A DNA stretch of 64,000 nt from assembly GCF_022682495.2 (NCBI RefSeq), contig NC_071392.1, forward strand, positions 140,192,818 to 140,256,817. Direction: 5' to 3'. The DNA comes from Desmodus rotundus. Its lineage: Eukaryota; Chordata; Mammalia; Chiroptera; Phyllostomidae. The position numbers and the translations under genes are program-made. The notes beneath the pieces are model-generated. The model was not told the DNA's origin. It saw only the letters and a program-made list of their open reading frames with translations, and did not search any database. This document shows positions 11,091 to 21,660 of this stretch, piece after piece (the first letter of the stretch is position 1; each line of letters starts with the position of its first letter).

Positions 11091-14000
11091 GTAAGGTGGA
11101 CCCAGCCCTTGTGCATTCCTCAGACCCCATCCTTCCTTGGTCCCAGATTGCAGCCACTCAGGCCTGCTGGCCCCAGGCCTACAAAAACAGGTGTGAGTTC
11201 CAGGTCAGCCCCGAGGGAGTGCCTGGGAAATCTGCCGCCTGGGCCCTAGACCAGGCCTGGCCCCAGCTAAGTCTTTATCTCAGTCCCAAACAGAGTTCTG
11301 CAGGCTCTGGTCCCAGATCCAGCCTTAACTGGAGCCCCAAGCTCCCCACACGCTTGTCCTTGCTTATTGAAACTGTGTGCCCCATGGGGCCCCTGTGACA
11401 GGGGACAAGGGGTGAAGGAGAGTGGGGCAGGGTGGCGAGAGCAGGCTACCCAACCAAACTCAAACCATTTCATTGAAAAGCCAACTCAGGCAATGAATAA
11501 ATCACCTAAAATACATGTTTATCAACTTTATAAGACCTCTTCCAGAGCTCTTGTCATAATTTTAAAGTCTGTTTATTTGGCCTACTTTAGAGCATTTCAA
11601 GTATTTTAAAACCAAATTCAACTAAGTCAGGCCTCTTAAACTTTCGTGTGAATCCTAGTGACATGGAGCTGCTTAAAATGCGGATTTGCAGCGTCCACCC
11701 CGGGGATTCTGACTCAGTGGCCCTAGGGAGGGAGCCATCCGGTCTCCTTTCAGACAAGTGCCCAGGTGCTTCTGCTGGGGGGGGGGGGGTTGAGGAGGTG
11801 GGTGCTGGGGGCCGTGAACCGAGCTCTGATCAGCCCTCACCCAAGACCGCTGCTAGGTCTGGCCTCCCAAGAAGCACTTAATCATGTTGAACGGCTTCAT
11901 ATGTGAGTCATCCTTTTAACCTATTTTGTATGTTCTTGCCTCCTTTTGTTGGAGTCAAGTCTCCTTTTCTTATTCCATGATGTCATGTGCTGAAACGCAC
12001 AGGCTTCGTGAAGTGCTGACGCTCTAACTAGAAGAATCGGGCCCCGCATTCCCTCTTCTTGGGCCCAAGTAATTCATCAGACCCCCAAATATCGACATGC
12101 ATCATTTATGCCAGACTGGAAATATGTAAACCATCGACTATGGCTAGCGTAATAATTAAAGACAATTTTGAAACTAAAGAAAAGTAGATAAAAAAATAAA
12201 AAGAAAAAAAAAAGAAAAGTAGAAAGAGAAAAAAACGCATGGTTTTGCTACCAAAAGATACCCATTATAGAAGAATAATAATAAACACACCATTATTGTT
12301 ATGTATAGTCTTTTATATTTTTACATGTGCAATACATTTTCTTGTTAAAAAAAAGAAAAAACAGTGCAATTTCCAGCCCTCCCCCTTCCTATATCCCATA
12401 AGCCATCACTGCGAATACTAGGTATATCTCCCTGCAGGTTTTTCAATGCATGCATGAGCATATATTTATTTTTTTAAATATATGAGTGGGCCCGGGCTGG
12501 TGTGGCTCAGTGGACTGAGTGCAGGCCTGCGAACCAAAGGGCCTCTCTCTGGTTTGATTCCCAGTCAGGGCACATGCCTGGGTTGCAGGCCAGGTCCCTG
12601 GTGGGGGCGCCTGAAAGGCAACCACACATTGATGTTTCTCTCCTTCTCTTTCTCCCTCCCTTCCCCTCTGTCTAAAAATTAATAAATAAAATCTTTAAAA
12701 AAAAGAAATTACTTCTAAAAAATAAATAAAATAAAATATATGAGTGGGACCTTAGAATACCAATTCTTCTGAAACTTACTTTCCCCCCTTTGCATCTACA
12801 ATATATTTATTTCTGCCCTCAACATGTAGAAGGTGCTCTCTCTAATTTTGCTGAAAGAATGAAAAAAACCCTTAACCTCCTTTTTGAAAAGACTGTGTAG
12901 GAGTCCAGCCTTGAATGGACTGAGGCTCGGCCCCTGAATGGCCTCAGGGCTGCCTGGTGACCACGTTCATCTCTCTGACCCGGTCCCCGCCCCCCCCCCC
13001 CCCCCCCCCCCCCCCCGTCACAGCGCTCTCCTCAAGCCTCCAGTATCTCCTCCTCCATCTTCATTCTCAGCAAATGACCTTCCTTCTTCTTTCACTGAGG
13101 AAAGTCCAGTCACCAAAAGGGAATGTCTGCAGGCTGCCTCCTCCACGTCTGTCCACTTGCTTGTCCCTGGGTCCACATTCTCAGTTTTCCTTCCCGATGT
13201 AGCAGACGTACCCTCCTTGCCCCTGTCTGAAGCCAGCCCTTCTAGGTGGGCACCAGACACCCTCCCTTCCCTCTCCCCAGCTCAAGAACTCCTGTCTGTC
13301 CATTGCACTGTTAAGTTTTCCCGTCAGCTCACAAACATGCTGTTATTTTTCCCTCTTTAAAAAGAAACACACAAACAAACAAATATCCCTCTTGACTCCA
13401 CACCCGCCGTCAGCCATGGCCACATAGAGCACATGGCATGGAGCACAGCCCCTCAGAGCAGCTGTCTCCACTTTCTTCCCCTCCTCTCTTCCTCTCTTTT
13501 TGATACCTTATCAAGGGGACCTCCAAACACACATAAAGTACAGTGTGCAAATCCCCATGGCCCTCCTTTCATTTCTGGAATCCAAAGCAAATCCAAAATT
13601 GCATGTCATTTCATGCTCCGAATACTTCTGAGTCCATCAAAATCATAAAAAGGACATTAACCCACATGCCACAGAGATAGTAGCACACGGAAGGACAAAA
13701 TTGGCAATATTGATTGAATATTGCCTAATAACTGGACTCATAGTCAGCCTTCTCCAATTTTCTCCTTTGTTATAGTGAAGATCCAAACAAGGGCCACTGT
13801 TTTTATTTGGTTGCTAAGTCTCTTAAGTCCCCTTTAATCTAAAACAACCCTCACTTATTCTCCCACGTCATTCACTCCTGTGAACAAGCCAGGCCAGTTG
13901 CCCTGGAGAAGGTGCCACCTCCTAGAGGTGGCTCATTGCTTCCTCGTGGTGCTGCTCTGTCCATTTTCGCTGGAACTCTTTCCAATAAGCCTTTTACACC

Positions 14001-17000
14001 CAAACACTCCCCAGCAACTGCTTTTGTGAAGATCACCAAGAGTAACCACACGTTAGCAAAGATCAAGATCAATTTAGTCCGCATCTTACTCCACACATCA
14101 GCAGCTTGTGATTCCATGCGTCACCCACCTCCCCCAAAACACTTTCATCATTTGGTTGCCAGGACACCACATCCCAGATTTCCTTCTGCCTCACTGGGTG
14201 CTCCTGCTCGGCCCCCAGGTCTGGCGTCTCACCTTTTCAGTGTAAATGTTGGAGGCCCAGGGTGTAAACCCGCTACAGTCCTGACTGTAAGAAAAGAAAG
14301 AAACGCGATGCTCTTCACTGGAAACAACACAACAAATACCACCGGTAGCTCCCCATGCCCCCATCTTTACCTCAGGTCAGCCTTCTCCCAGGAACACGAG
14401 ACTCTCCACTTGGACGCATACCCAATTTTGGAGAAAATCAGGGGGCTTTAAATATGGAGTAAGCATTATAGAAAAAAAAAATTGGTTCACTCTGGAAAGG
14501 CGGAGATCTTTAGTTAATTAAAGAGGTTACAAAGCATGGAGGCTATGGTTTCATTTTGGTTAAAATCTCATATATGAAGGATATATACTAAGATGTTAAT
14601 AGTGGCAATCTCTGAGTGGTATAAAAACGGTATTTTTCTTTCTCTTATATCTGTATTTTCTAACTTTCTTCAATAACATATACAATGTTTCATAATAGTA
14701 AAGGGTTATTTCAAAGTTAAAGGAACACATGTAAGACTGGACTCCTGGCTCTCCCACACTTTCTCCTCCTCCAGACCCTCCCCATCTCCAGGGGGGGTGG
14801 CTGCTCCGTCCTTCCAGTGGTTCAGGACAGAAAGCCTGCCAGCATCCTCCACCGCTCTCTCACACCCCAACCCATGGCTCACCTTTAAAAGGTGTCTAGG
14901 ATCTGACCATTTCGCACTGCCTTCACCTCTGTGGGCAAAGAGCTGGCCAGGATATCCATGGAATAAAGAAATGCAAGCTGGCCACTGAGCCCGAGAAACG
15001 GCACTCAATTTCAGAGTGCCAAACATGCAAATTAAACTCTGAGGTGTCAGCATTTCTGCCCCCCAGGTGGGCAGAGTCCCCTGAACGATGACACTCGGTG
15101 CTGGCCAGTGCAGGGAGAAGCTGTGATTCTCATACACAGAGGACAGTGCTGTGAGGAGGTCCCCTCAGAGGTGGCTCCCAGTGACCTGAGTGTTAGGCAG
15201 TAAGAGCTCCCTCTGGCCTCCCCCACAGAGCCTTTGCTGGACTTGGGCAAGAAGCTGAGCGTGCCCCAGGACTTAATGATGGAGGAGCTGTCGCTGCGCA
15301 ACAACCGGGGATCCCTCCTCTTCCAGAAGAGGCAGCGCCGTGTGCAGAAATTCACCTTTGAGTTTGCGGCCAGTCAGCGGCCGGTAAGTTCCACTGTACT
15401 CACAGGGCAACTGGGGCCCAGAGGAGGCCAGTGGTTTGCCTCAATCCAAACGGTGAGCCAGGTGAGGACCTCTGGCCCCTGGGGAGTCCCTCAGGCTCCA
15501 GGTAGGGGAGGCTGTGACGTTCCCCGCAGACTGGTACCCCGCCTTGCTGTGTGACCCCAGGAAACTGTCACCTCCTCAGGCACCTCGATCCAGATACAAA
15601 ACATAGAGTGGAGCGGGCAGGAGGAGCTGTGGAGCGAGGGGACCCTGGCTCCTACAAACAGTGCTGACGAACAGTCCTGTGCTCTGGGCTGAATGTGCAG
15701 CAAGCAAGATTTAGATCAGACTGGATCTAAGATGGAAAACACAGGATGCCTTTCTCTCTCCTTGCCACTGGAAGGAGGAAAAGGCTGTGGAAGAGTCGGC
15801 TGCTGGAGAAAGGAGGCAAAGGATGGTTTATCCTCGGGCTTCAGAACGGCAGCAGGTGGTTTCAGGCACTTCCGATGTTCAGCCCTGCTCTACCCAGTTT
15901 CTGGGTGAGACAGCAGCCACTGAGAAGGAGTCATATGGCAGAATAATAAAGATGACAAAATGCCTACCTTTGCTATGTGCCTCAGACACTGCTAGCTAAT
16001 CACTTCACATGTTATAAGCTCCTTTTCTACTCAACAAGCGACATTATTAGCATCATCATCTGCATTTTACAGAGAAGGAAACAGGTTCGGGGAGGTTATC
16101 GGCCCAGAGTTAATATTATAATAGCGACTGCCATATATAGAGCATCACTCTGCCCAGGCACGGGGTTTAGGGCTCTGCACTATTAACTCACACCCCCAAA
16201 ACCCCAGGAGGCGGGTGCTAAGATCATGTGCCCCCCTTTGTTCAGTGGAGGGTGATCCCTGGCCCCTTGCCAAGCTGGCTTCCCTGAGGCTTTATTTGCT
16301 ACCCAGCCTGCCTAGACGGTGGCTGGAAGCGCCAAGGGGACGGTGACAGGAAGAGAGCAGCAGGGGAAGGTGGTGAGCATAGAGGGGGACCCACAGCGGG
16401 GGGAACCTGGGGATGGGGCCTGGCGACTCCAAGGCCCGTTGTCCGCCGCCTCTCAGCGCCCACCCTGTGCCCAGGTTGCCAACGGCCCGGAGGAGCAGAA
16501 CTACCGCTCCGAGCTCCACATATTCCCGGCCTCGCCTGGGGACCCCGAGGACGCCCAGCCTGCAGCTTCCCGGGTGGAGCGCGCCCCTAGCCCCAGTGCC
16601 CTGGCACCAGGTGAGTGGCCTCCGGGTCCGGGACCAGAATCGATGGAGGAGGTGGGGAGGGATGTCCAGAACGTGGGCGTGCTCCACAGCAGGGCGAGAA
16701 GAGAGCCCAGAGAGCGGCTAGTCCACCCCCTTCCCAAACACACATCCGCCACGGACCCAACACCAGACCAGTGAGGAGCAGCACCGCGCCCCAGGGCACA
16801 CAGCGAGTTCGAGTTCGGATCCCAGTCGAAACTGGGATCTGCACCCCAGCTCGCGATTCCTCTGCTCCAATCCTTGTTTCCAGGGGTGGGGAAGGGTACC
16901 CTTCACTGGATCGACTTTGGGCGTCACATCCTCCCCCCCCCCCGCCCCGGCTTTCCCAGCTTCAGTCTTCCCTCCCCCAAACGCATCCGCCGGGTGGGTG

Positions 17001-20000
17001 GAGGGAGTAGGGTCCTAGGAAGAAAGGAAGCCACGTGCCCTGCTCCACCTCCAGGCTATGCTGAGCCACTCAAGAGTGTCCCGCCAGAGAAGTTCAACCA
17101 CACAGTCATCCCCAAGGGCTACCGCTGCCCGTGGCAGGAGTTTGTCAGCTACCGGGATTACCAAAGAGATGGCCGAAGTCACACCCCCAGCCCTGCGGAG
17201 TATCGAAATTTCAACAAGTAAGGCGGGGTGGGCAGCTTGGAGAGAGCGCAGGGGGGTGCGGGCGCCAGGCGCAGCCACACCAGGGGCTGCATTTCCTGAG
17301 CACTTGCGACAGGCCAGGCTGTAGCTGAGCGTCATAAACGTTTATTGAGCTCTTGCTAGAAGTTACTAGGACTCTTGCCTCAGCACAGAGGAGGTGCTCA
17401 ATAAATGCACAGGGAATGGGCCACACATCCCGTTCCATGTGTGGGGCAGGTGCTACAGTTTTTCCTATTCTGCCTGTGAAGAGACCTGCTCAGGAATATC
17501 AGTAACCTGCCCTACATCCCAAAGCAAGGACGCAGGACAGGGCTGGGGCCTGAGTCTGACTGCCTGACCTCAGAGCCTGGTTTCTTGTCCTCCGCCACTG
17601 CTGCGTGCCACCTCTTTGATGCACATCCAGGTGCGCATCCGTCCCTGATGGGGGCCCCAGATCTCGCCAGTCCTAGGTAGCTCAGCCGTTTCCTCATTTT
17701 CATCGGTGATCTGGGAAGCGGCCTGGAGGCTGCCCCAAAGCGGGGAGTGAGGGCCACAGAGGAGTGGTTTGTGCTGTTTAGAGCATGGGGCCTGGATGTG
17801 GGCTTAAATTCAGGCTCCTCACCTGACTGTGTGACCTTGGGAAAGTGACTCAACCTCTCTGAGCCTCCATTTCCTCATCTGTGAAATGAGACTACCACAG
17901 TATCGACTTCACAAGATCGTGGTGAGGATGGTGTGAGAAGCCTTAGGCAAAGTTTCTGGCAAGTAATAAGCTCTCAATAAACAATAGTGGCTACTATTAT
18001 TATTGTTTACAGGTTGAAATGCTAGCTGGAAAAGCTAGTGGGGAACAAAGGGACATATTTAACATTTTTCCCTGAGAGCTCCCAAAACAAATCATAGCAG
18101 TCAAGATAGGAACTCGGCACTGGAGGAAGGCCGTGGGCTGGGGCATGGATTTCAGTTACGATTGGCCTCCTCAGTCTGACGCGATTCCTAAAACATGCCC
18201 TCACTGCGGAGCATGTGAGTGTGGAGGGTCCGTGGAGACCAGGCCATGGTCCAGCCCTCCCGACACCTGCTCAGACCACGTGTGCAGACCGCCTCCCTCA
18301 CAAAGGCTGTGGGTGGGGTGGGGCCTGGCTGGGCCTGGAGAGTGGGCCTCTGAGGGAGGGCTGCAGGAACTGGGGGTGAGGGGCTTTGAGAAGAGACTGC
18401 TGGGGGGCGGGATGTGACTGCCCTCAAAGCCAAGGAGGGCCCTGATGGAAAGAGTTGCACCCCCCCTCCCAGCCCCCGGCACTGTGGGAGCCACTAGCCA
18501 CTGGCAGATGTTCTGGGGTTTCCTGCCAGCCCAGACTGTGCTCTCTCACCTCCTGGGGCCCGCAGACCCTGCACGCCCAGCTATTTAAAACCCTCAGCAG
18601 ACATTCAGCCCTGACAGCCAGCTTCCAGGCTGGCCTGCTCAGGTTGCAGCCCCATCCATCTGACACCTCCTGTGACAGCCTGAGGCACATTCTCACCAAC
18701 AGAAGGCGGGTCTCAGGGACCCCTGAACCCAGACCCTTCTGGGGCAGAAGGGCCAGCTGAGGCAGAGTGAGGAGAAACAGCAATGTTGGTGGCCAAGCTG
18801 AGCTCAGGAGCCAGGGTTCTGGGCTCCCAGTCAAGCGCCCAACTGTGAGGCTTAAAAACTTCCCAGCCTGTCCCCACGGGGCCTGGCTGTAGCTGCCACA
18901 GCTGGGGTGGTCCAGACAGAAACCATGTCCTGGCTGGAGCCCAGGTTCTGTCCCCAGGCTTGCTTTTCTACCCCAGCGGCAAGCACCCTGCCCTTCCCAT
19001 TGGTCCCAGGCTATGGGGAAAACATCCTATGTGCAATGCTTTTTCTTTTTCTTAAAATTAAAAAGTAGTTTTAAATACTTACAGTCTCTTAAAAAAAACA
19101 AACAAACTTTGCAAGTACAAATGAAGATGGGTTCCCAGTCCCCGTCCCCGTCCCCGCCCCCTTCTCAGAGGCCCTGCTGTTGCCAGGCCGGCTCCCAGAC
19201 ACTTTCCGGGGGCACCTACCTACCCTCAGGGCAGCAACTTCCAACCTCGTCCATCTCCTGGAACCATGAGCTCATTGCTAAAATTCTGTGCTATACCAAA
19301 AAAAATTTTTTTTGCTGATCTGACAAAAAAATTGGTATAATTTTGATACATTCACGCCAGATGGCTATTGTCGTGTTGGCTGTTGTCACTTTTTATTTGA
19401 CGTCCTAAGGGAAAGAGGTCAGTGCCCTGACTCCTCGGGAAGTGCATGTTCTACATCTCGTGGCACAGCCGCTGACAACCACGTCACAGGGCGTAGCGCT
19501 GTTTTGTGTGTGCGTGTGCGTGTTAATATTTTCCGTTCCTTTTTGTAATTTGCTTGCGTTTTTCACTCAACACTGTACTTTGTAACTCTACTTAGTACCT
19601 GTAGGTCTTTTCATTGTCTCTAAGCCGCTGTGTAGTATTTGGCGTGTGACTGTACTACATTGTCCCGCCCATCCCCTACCCGTGGACAGCGAGTGGGCCG
19701 TCTCTGGCTCGTCACGGCCCCTGTCTGCTTCCCTGTGCACGCGTGCACGCGTCTCCCAAAGCTGTGCACTCGCACGGGGAGTTGCTGGTCGACAGAATCT
19801 GCACATTTGCAGGTTTGAAGGTTCCTGCTAAATTGTCCTCCAAGGGAGCCGCGCCACTGTGCCCCCTCACCCGCACCCCACAGGAGCAGCGCATGAGTGA
19901 GAATCTGCCCCGTTGTCGAATTATTTCTTTTCACCTGCCTTAAGGGTCAGCAGTGCAGGGCCGCTGTGATCCGCACTCCCGGGGTTTGCACGGCTCTTTC

Positions 20001-20519
20001 TCATTCACCCTTTCCTCTGCAGTTGGTGCCATGTCGTTCTCGGGGGAGAGGACAAGACAAAGGAAAAAAACCAATCCTAACTCTGCTGTCTCCGGGAGCT
20101 TACTTATGGAAGCCTAGAGTTTTGCTTAGGACAAGCCAATTCAAATTCTGAAAATGTCACTGCTATTTCTAAGTAACAACACATCCCAAATAGGGGCAGA
20201 GCTGGAGAGGCCTGGTTTCCTACACAACTTTGCTGTACAAAAGGGTAAACTGAGGCCTGGAGAGAGGCAGGGAGGGTCCCCACCTGGTTACCCCCCTATC
20301 AGTGTGCTGCCTCTCCCAGCCCACTTCTCCTGCTGCTCTTCTCTCCCCAGGACCCCCATGCCCTTTGGAGGACCCCTGGCGGGGGAGACCATGTCCAGGG
20401 CAGGCACCCCCTTCATCCCGGAGCTCACCAGTGGCTTGGAACTCCTCCGCCTCAGACCCAACTTCAACAGAGTGGCCCAGGGCTGGGTCCGCAACCTCCC
20501 AGAGTCCGAGGATCTGTAG
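11030..20519 (+). CDS. MYOZ3: Myozenin-3 (calsarcin-3/FATZ-3), complete, six coding exons
   Basis: Myozenin-3 is a Z-disc protein of skeletal muscle. The family binds alpha-actinin, gamma-filamin, telethonin, ZASP/LDB3 and calcineurin, tethering calcineurin signalling to the sarcomere. Coding segments are 11030-11090, 15229-15383, 16316-16372, 16475-16610, 17055-17217 and 20351-20519. They sum to 741 nt, 246 aa plus TAG, with every junction phase-compatible; human MYOZ3 is 251 aa. Visible parts are the N-terminal [14 protein letters not shown], the conserved myozenin block [20 protein letters not shown] (residues about 24-43), a diverged Gly/Pro/Ala-rich middle (73-135), the conserved C-terminal half beginning GYAEPL and containing EKFNHT and [10 protein letters not shown], and the last five residues ESEDL. 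ESEDL is the class of C-terminal PDZ-ligand known for myozenins and myotilin. The start is the only family-matching ATG, two nt after an acceptor. The gene lies downstream of SYNPO in the same orientation, as in human. Confidence 0.96.
12491..12733 (+). mobile_element. Ves SINE (bat tRNA-derived SINE)
   Basis: The head GGGCTGGTGTGGCTCAGTGG and box-B-like 'GGTTTGATTCCCAGTCAGGG' are followed by the Ves body, a pyrimidine-rich stretch and an A-rich tail. It is flanked by a perfect 15-bp target-site duplication AAATATATGAGTGGG at 12476-12490 and 12734-12748. The clean duplication suggests a relatively young insertion. Confidence 0.93.
12990..13016. repeat. C27 homopolymer
   Basis: A run of 27 C residues in a MYOZ3 intron. 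It creates an artificial polyproline frame; its length in any assembly should be treated as uncertain. Confidence 0.95.
14460..14710 (+). repeat. Old L1 3'-UTR-type fragment
   Basis: The order 'GTTAATAGTGGCAATCTCTG', 'TTTTTCTTTCTCTTATATCT', 'GTATTTTCTAACTTTCTTCA' follows the 3' UTR of ancient mammalian L1M families. Family assignment is tentative. Confidence 0.5.
15229..15383 (+). CDS. MYOZ3: MYOZ3 second coding exon (aa 21-72)
   Basis: Acceptor CCCACAG at 15222-15228, donor GTAAGT at 15384. It encodes the most conserved part of the family, [18 protein letters not shown] followed by [20 protein letters not shown] and [11 protein letters not shown], the region linked to alpha-actinin/filamin binding in myozenins. 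It ends in phase 0. Confidence 0.95.
15384..16315 (+). other. MYOZ3: MYOZ3 intron between coding exons 2 and 3
   Basis: Intron of 0.9 kb. An antisense MIR relic lies at about 15970-16100 ('TCATCTGCATTTTACAGAGA') with a second, weaker one at about 16120-16220. Nothing else was recognised. Confidence 0.7.
16316..16372 (+). CDS. MYOZ3: MYOZ3 third coding exon (aa 73-91)
   Basis: Acceptor CTAG at 16312-16315, donor GTGAGC at 16373. The 57-nt exon encodes [19 protein letters not shown], the weakly conserved linker. The reading frame stays open through the following 102-nt intron (see findings). An alternative donor GTGGTG three nt upstream is less consensus-like. Confidence 0.85.
16475..16610 (+). 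CDS. MYOZ3: MYOZ3 fourth coding exon (aa 92-136 and part of 137)
   Basis: Acceptor GTGCCCAG at 16467-16474, donor GTGAGT at 16611. It encodes [20 protein letters not shown] and a Pro/Ala-rich tail ending [21 protein letters not shown] is a recognisable family segment. Confidence 0.93.
16611..17054 (+). other. MYOZ3: MYOZ3 intron between coding exons 4 and 5
   Basis: A 444-nt GC-rich intron with a C-rich patch at about 16932-16944. No repeat or extra exon was recognised. Confidence 0.7.
17055..17217 (+). CDS. MYOZ3: MYOZ3 fifth coding exon (aa 137-190 and part of 191)
   Basis: Acceptor CCTCCAG at 17048-17054, donor GTAAGG at 17218. It encodes [20 protein letters not shown] then [16 protein letters not shown] and [16 protein letters not shown], the conserved C-terminal myozenin region. 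It ends in phase 2. Confidence 0.95.
17218..20350 (+). other. MYOZ3: MYOZ3 intron before the last exon
   Basis: Intron of 3.1 kb. It holds MIR relics (about 17320-17560 antisense, 17765-17995 sense), a GC-rich unique stretch (about 18200-18990) with a TATA/MEF2-like CTATTTAAAA at 18581-18590, a long AT-variable segment at about 19010-20010 resembling old L1M 3' sequence (tentative), and an A8T8 imperfect hairpin at about 19292-19337. Confidence 0.65.
17765..17995 (+). repeat. MIR SINE, well preserved
   Basis: A nearly full MIR in sense: 'CTGTGTGACCTTGGGAAAGT', 'GAGCCTCCATTTCCTCATCT', then 'GTGAAATGAGACTACC', 'GTGAGGATGGTGTGAGAAG' and a terminal 'AATAAGCTCTCAATAAACA'. Confidence 0.85.
20351..20519 (+). 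CDS. MYOZ3: MYOZ3 last coding exon (aa 191-246)
   Basis: Acceptor CTCCCCAG at 20343-20350; stop TAG 20517-20519. It encodes [20 protein letters not shown], then [16 protein letters not shown], then [19 protein letters not shown]. The last five residues form the C-terminal PDZ-ligand typical of this family. Confidence 0.95.
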
Positions 20520-21494
20520 CCCCAGAGACCAGAAGCTTCAACACCCTGGTCTCGGAGTTTGGAGAACACCCAGAGCTGAGATTCGCGGACAGCACTTCAC
20601 AGTTTCAAAAGGGGCTTCACACACAACACCTATTGCAAATGGCCTCAAAGGTCGAAAAGCTCAGTAGTCCCCAAATGTGGGGTTTAGACAGTTTTTCCTT
20701 TTCCTGAGATGCAACTGGTCTTTATCTGTTCATGTTCTAAACATTTACTAAGTACCTACTATATGCCAGACCCTGTGACAGCCCCATGCAGAGGGGCCCA
20801 GACCCCAACCTAGAGCAGGAACAGATAGTAGGGAAGACAGATTAGTAAAGCACTAAATTACCGTGCTTTTCCCTGGAGCCTGCAGATGGGCACCTGAGGA
20901 GCGCGGTGCAGTGAGGCAGAGGAGGGTCTCTAACCCCGGGTGCGAATGTCCCAGAGGATTGGAGCAGGACCTCGGAGGGGGAGTAAGAGTCCATCAGGGG
21001 AAGAGTGTGTAGGGGGCGCATTCCCGGCCAGTGGACCAGCGTGGCACGTGCCGGGGAGGTGCCAACTTGTTGTAGGTGCAGGGTGTTCTGGAGAAGGGAG
21101 AGGGCAGTTAGAGGAGGTGGTGACTCCTCAGAAGGCCAGGTTGGGGTGGGCGGCACTCAGAAAGTGGGGGAGGTTCTTGAGCTGGGGAGTGAGGGGTCCC
21201 CATGGTTGCTCTGTGGGCACAGATTGCAAGGGAGTAAGGCAGGAAGCCAGGAACCTTCCAGGAGCAAAGCCTGGACTAGGGAGGTGGCCATGGAGATGGA
21301 AAGAAGGGGCACCTCCCTGGGCACCTTACAGGACAGGTGCAAAGTGGGGCACTTATAAAGATCCTTTCTTCCCACCTCCTGCTCCCCACTCTGAGCAGGC
21401 GGGGGAGATCTTGTCCTAGTTTCCACTGGGGGTGGCTCACTAGGAAGAGGAGAGAAAAGAATGTCTTCGTCTGACTGACGATGAGGATGATGAG

Positions 21495-21660
21495 GGTGGC
21501 TGCTTTTTATTGGGTGCCTCAGCGCTGGGGCTGGTAGTAGGTTCTCTACCTATCCGATTTCTGATTTTCAGTCCAACCCGAAAAGAGAAGTATTGCCCCA
21601 TTTTACAGATGAGAATATCCAGGCTCAAAAGGGGAAAGGGGCTTGCCCAGGGCCAGAGCC
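21495..21660 (-). repeat. MIR SINE relic
   Basis: Antisense MIR pattern: 'TGCCCCATTTTACAGATGAG', 'AATATCCAGGCTCAAA' and 'GGGGCTTGCCCAGGGCC'. Confidence 0.7.

Larger units (their letters stand above)
11091..15228 (+). other. MYOZ3: MYOZ3 intron between coding exons 1 and 2
   Basis: Intron of 4.1 kb. It contains a G13 run (about 11779-11791), A-rich stretches (about 12190-12235), a Ves SINE (12491-12733), a C27 homopolymer (12990-13016), and old L1 3'-UTR-type relics at about 13670-13860 and 14460-14710. No additional coding exon was recognised. Confidence 0.75.

Noticed and set aside
12938..13360. Polyproline open frame in MYOZ3 intron
   Set aside because: Created by the C27 homopolymer; no homology and no splice support.
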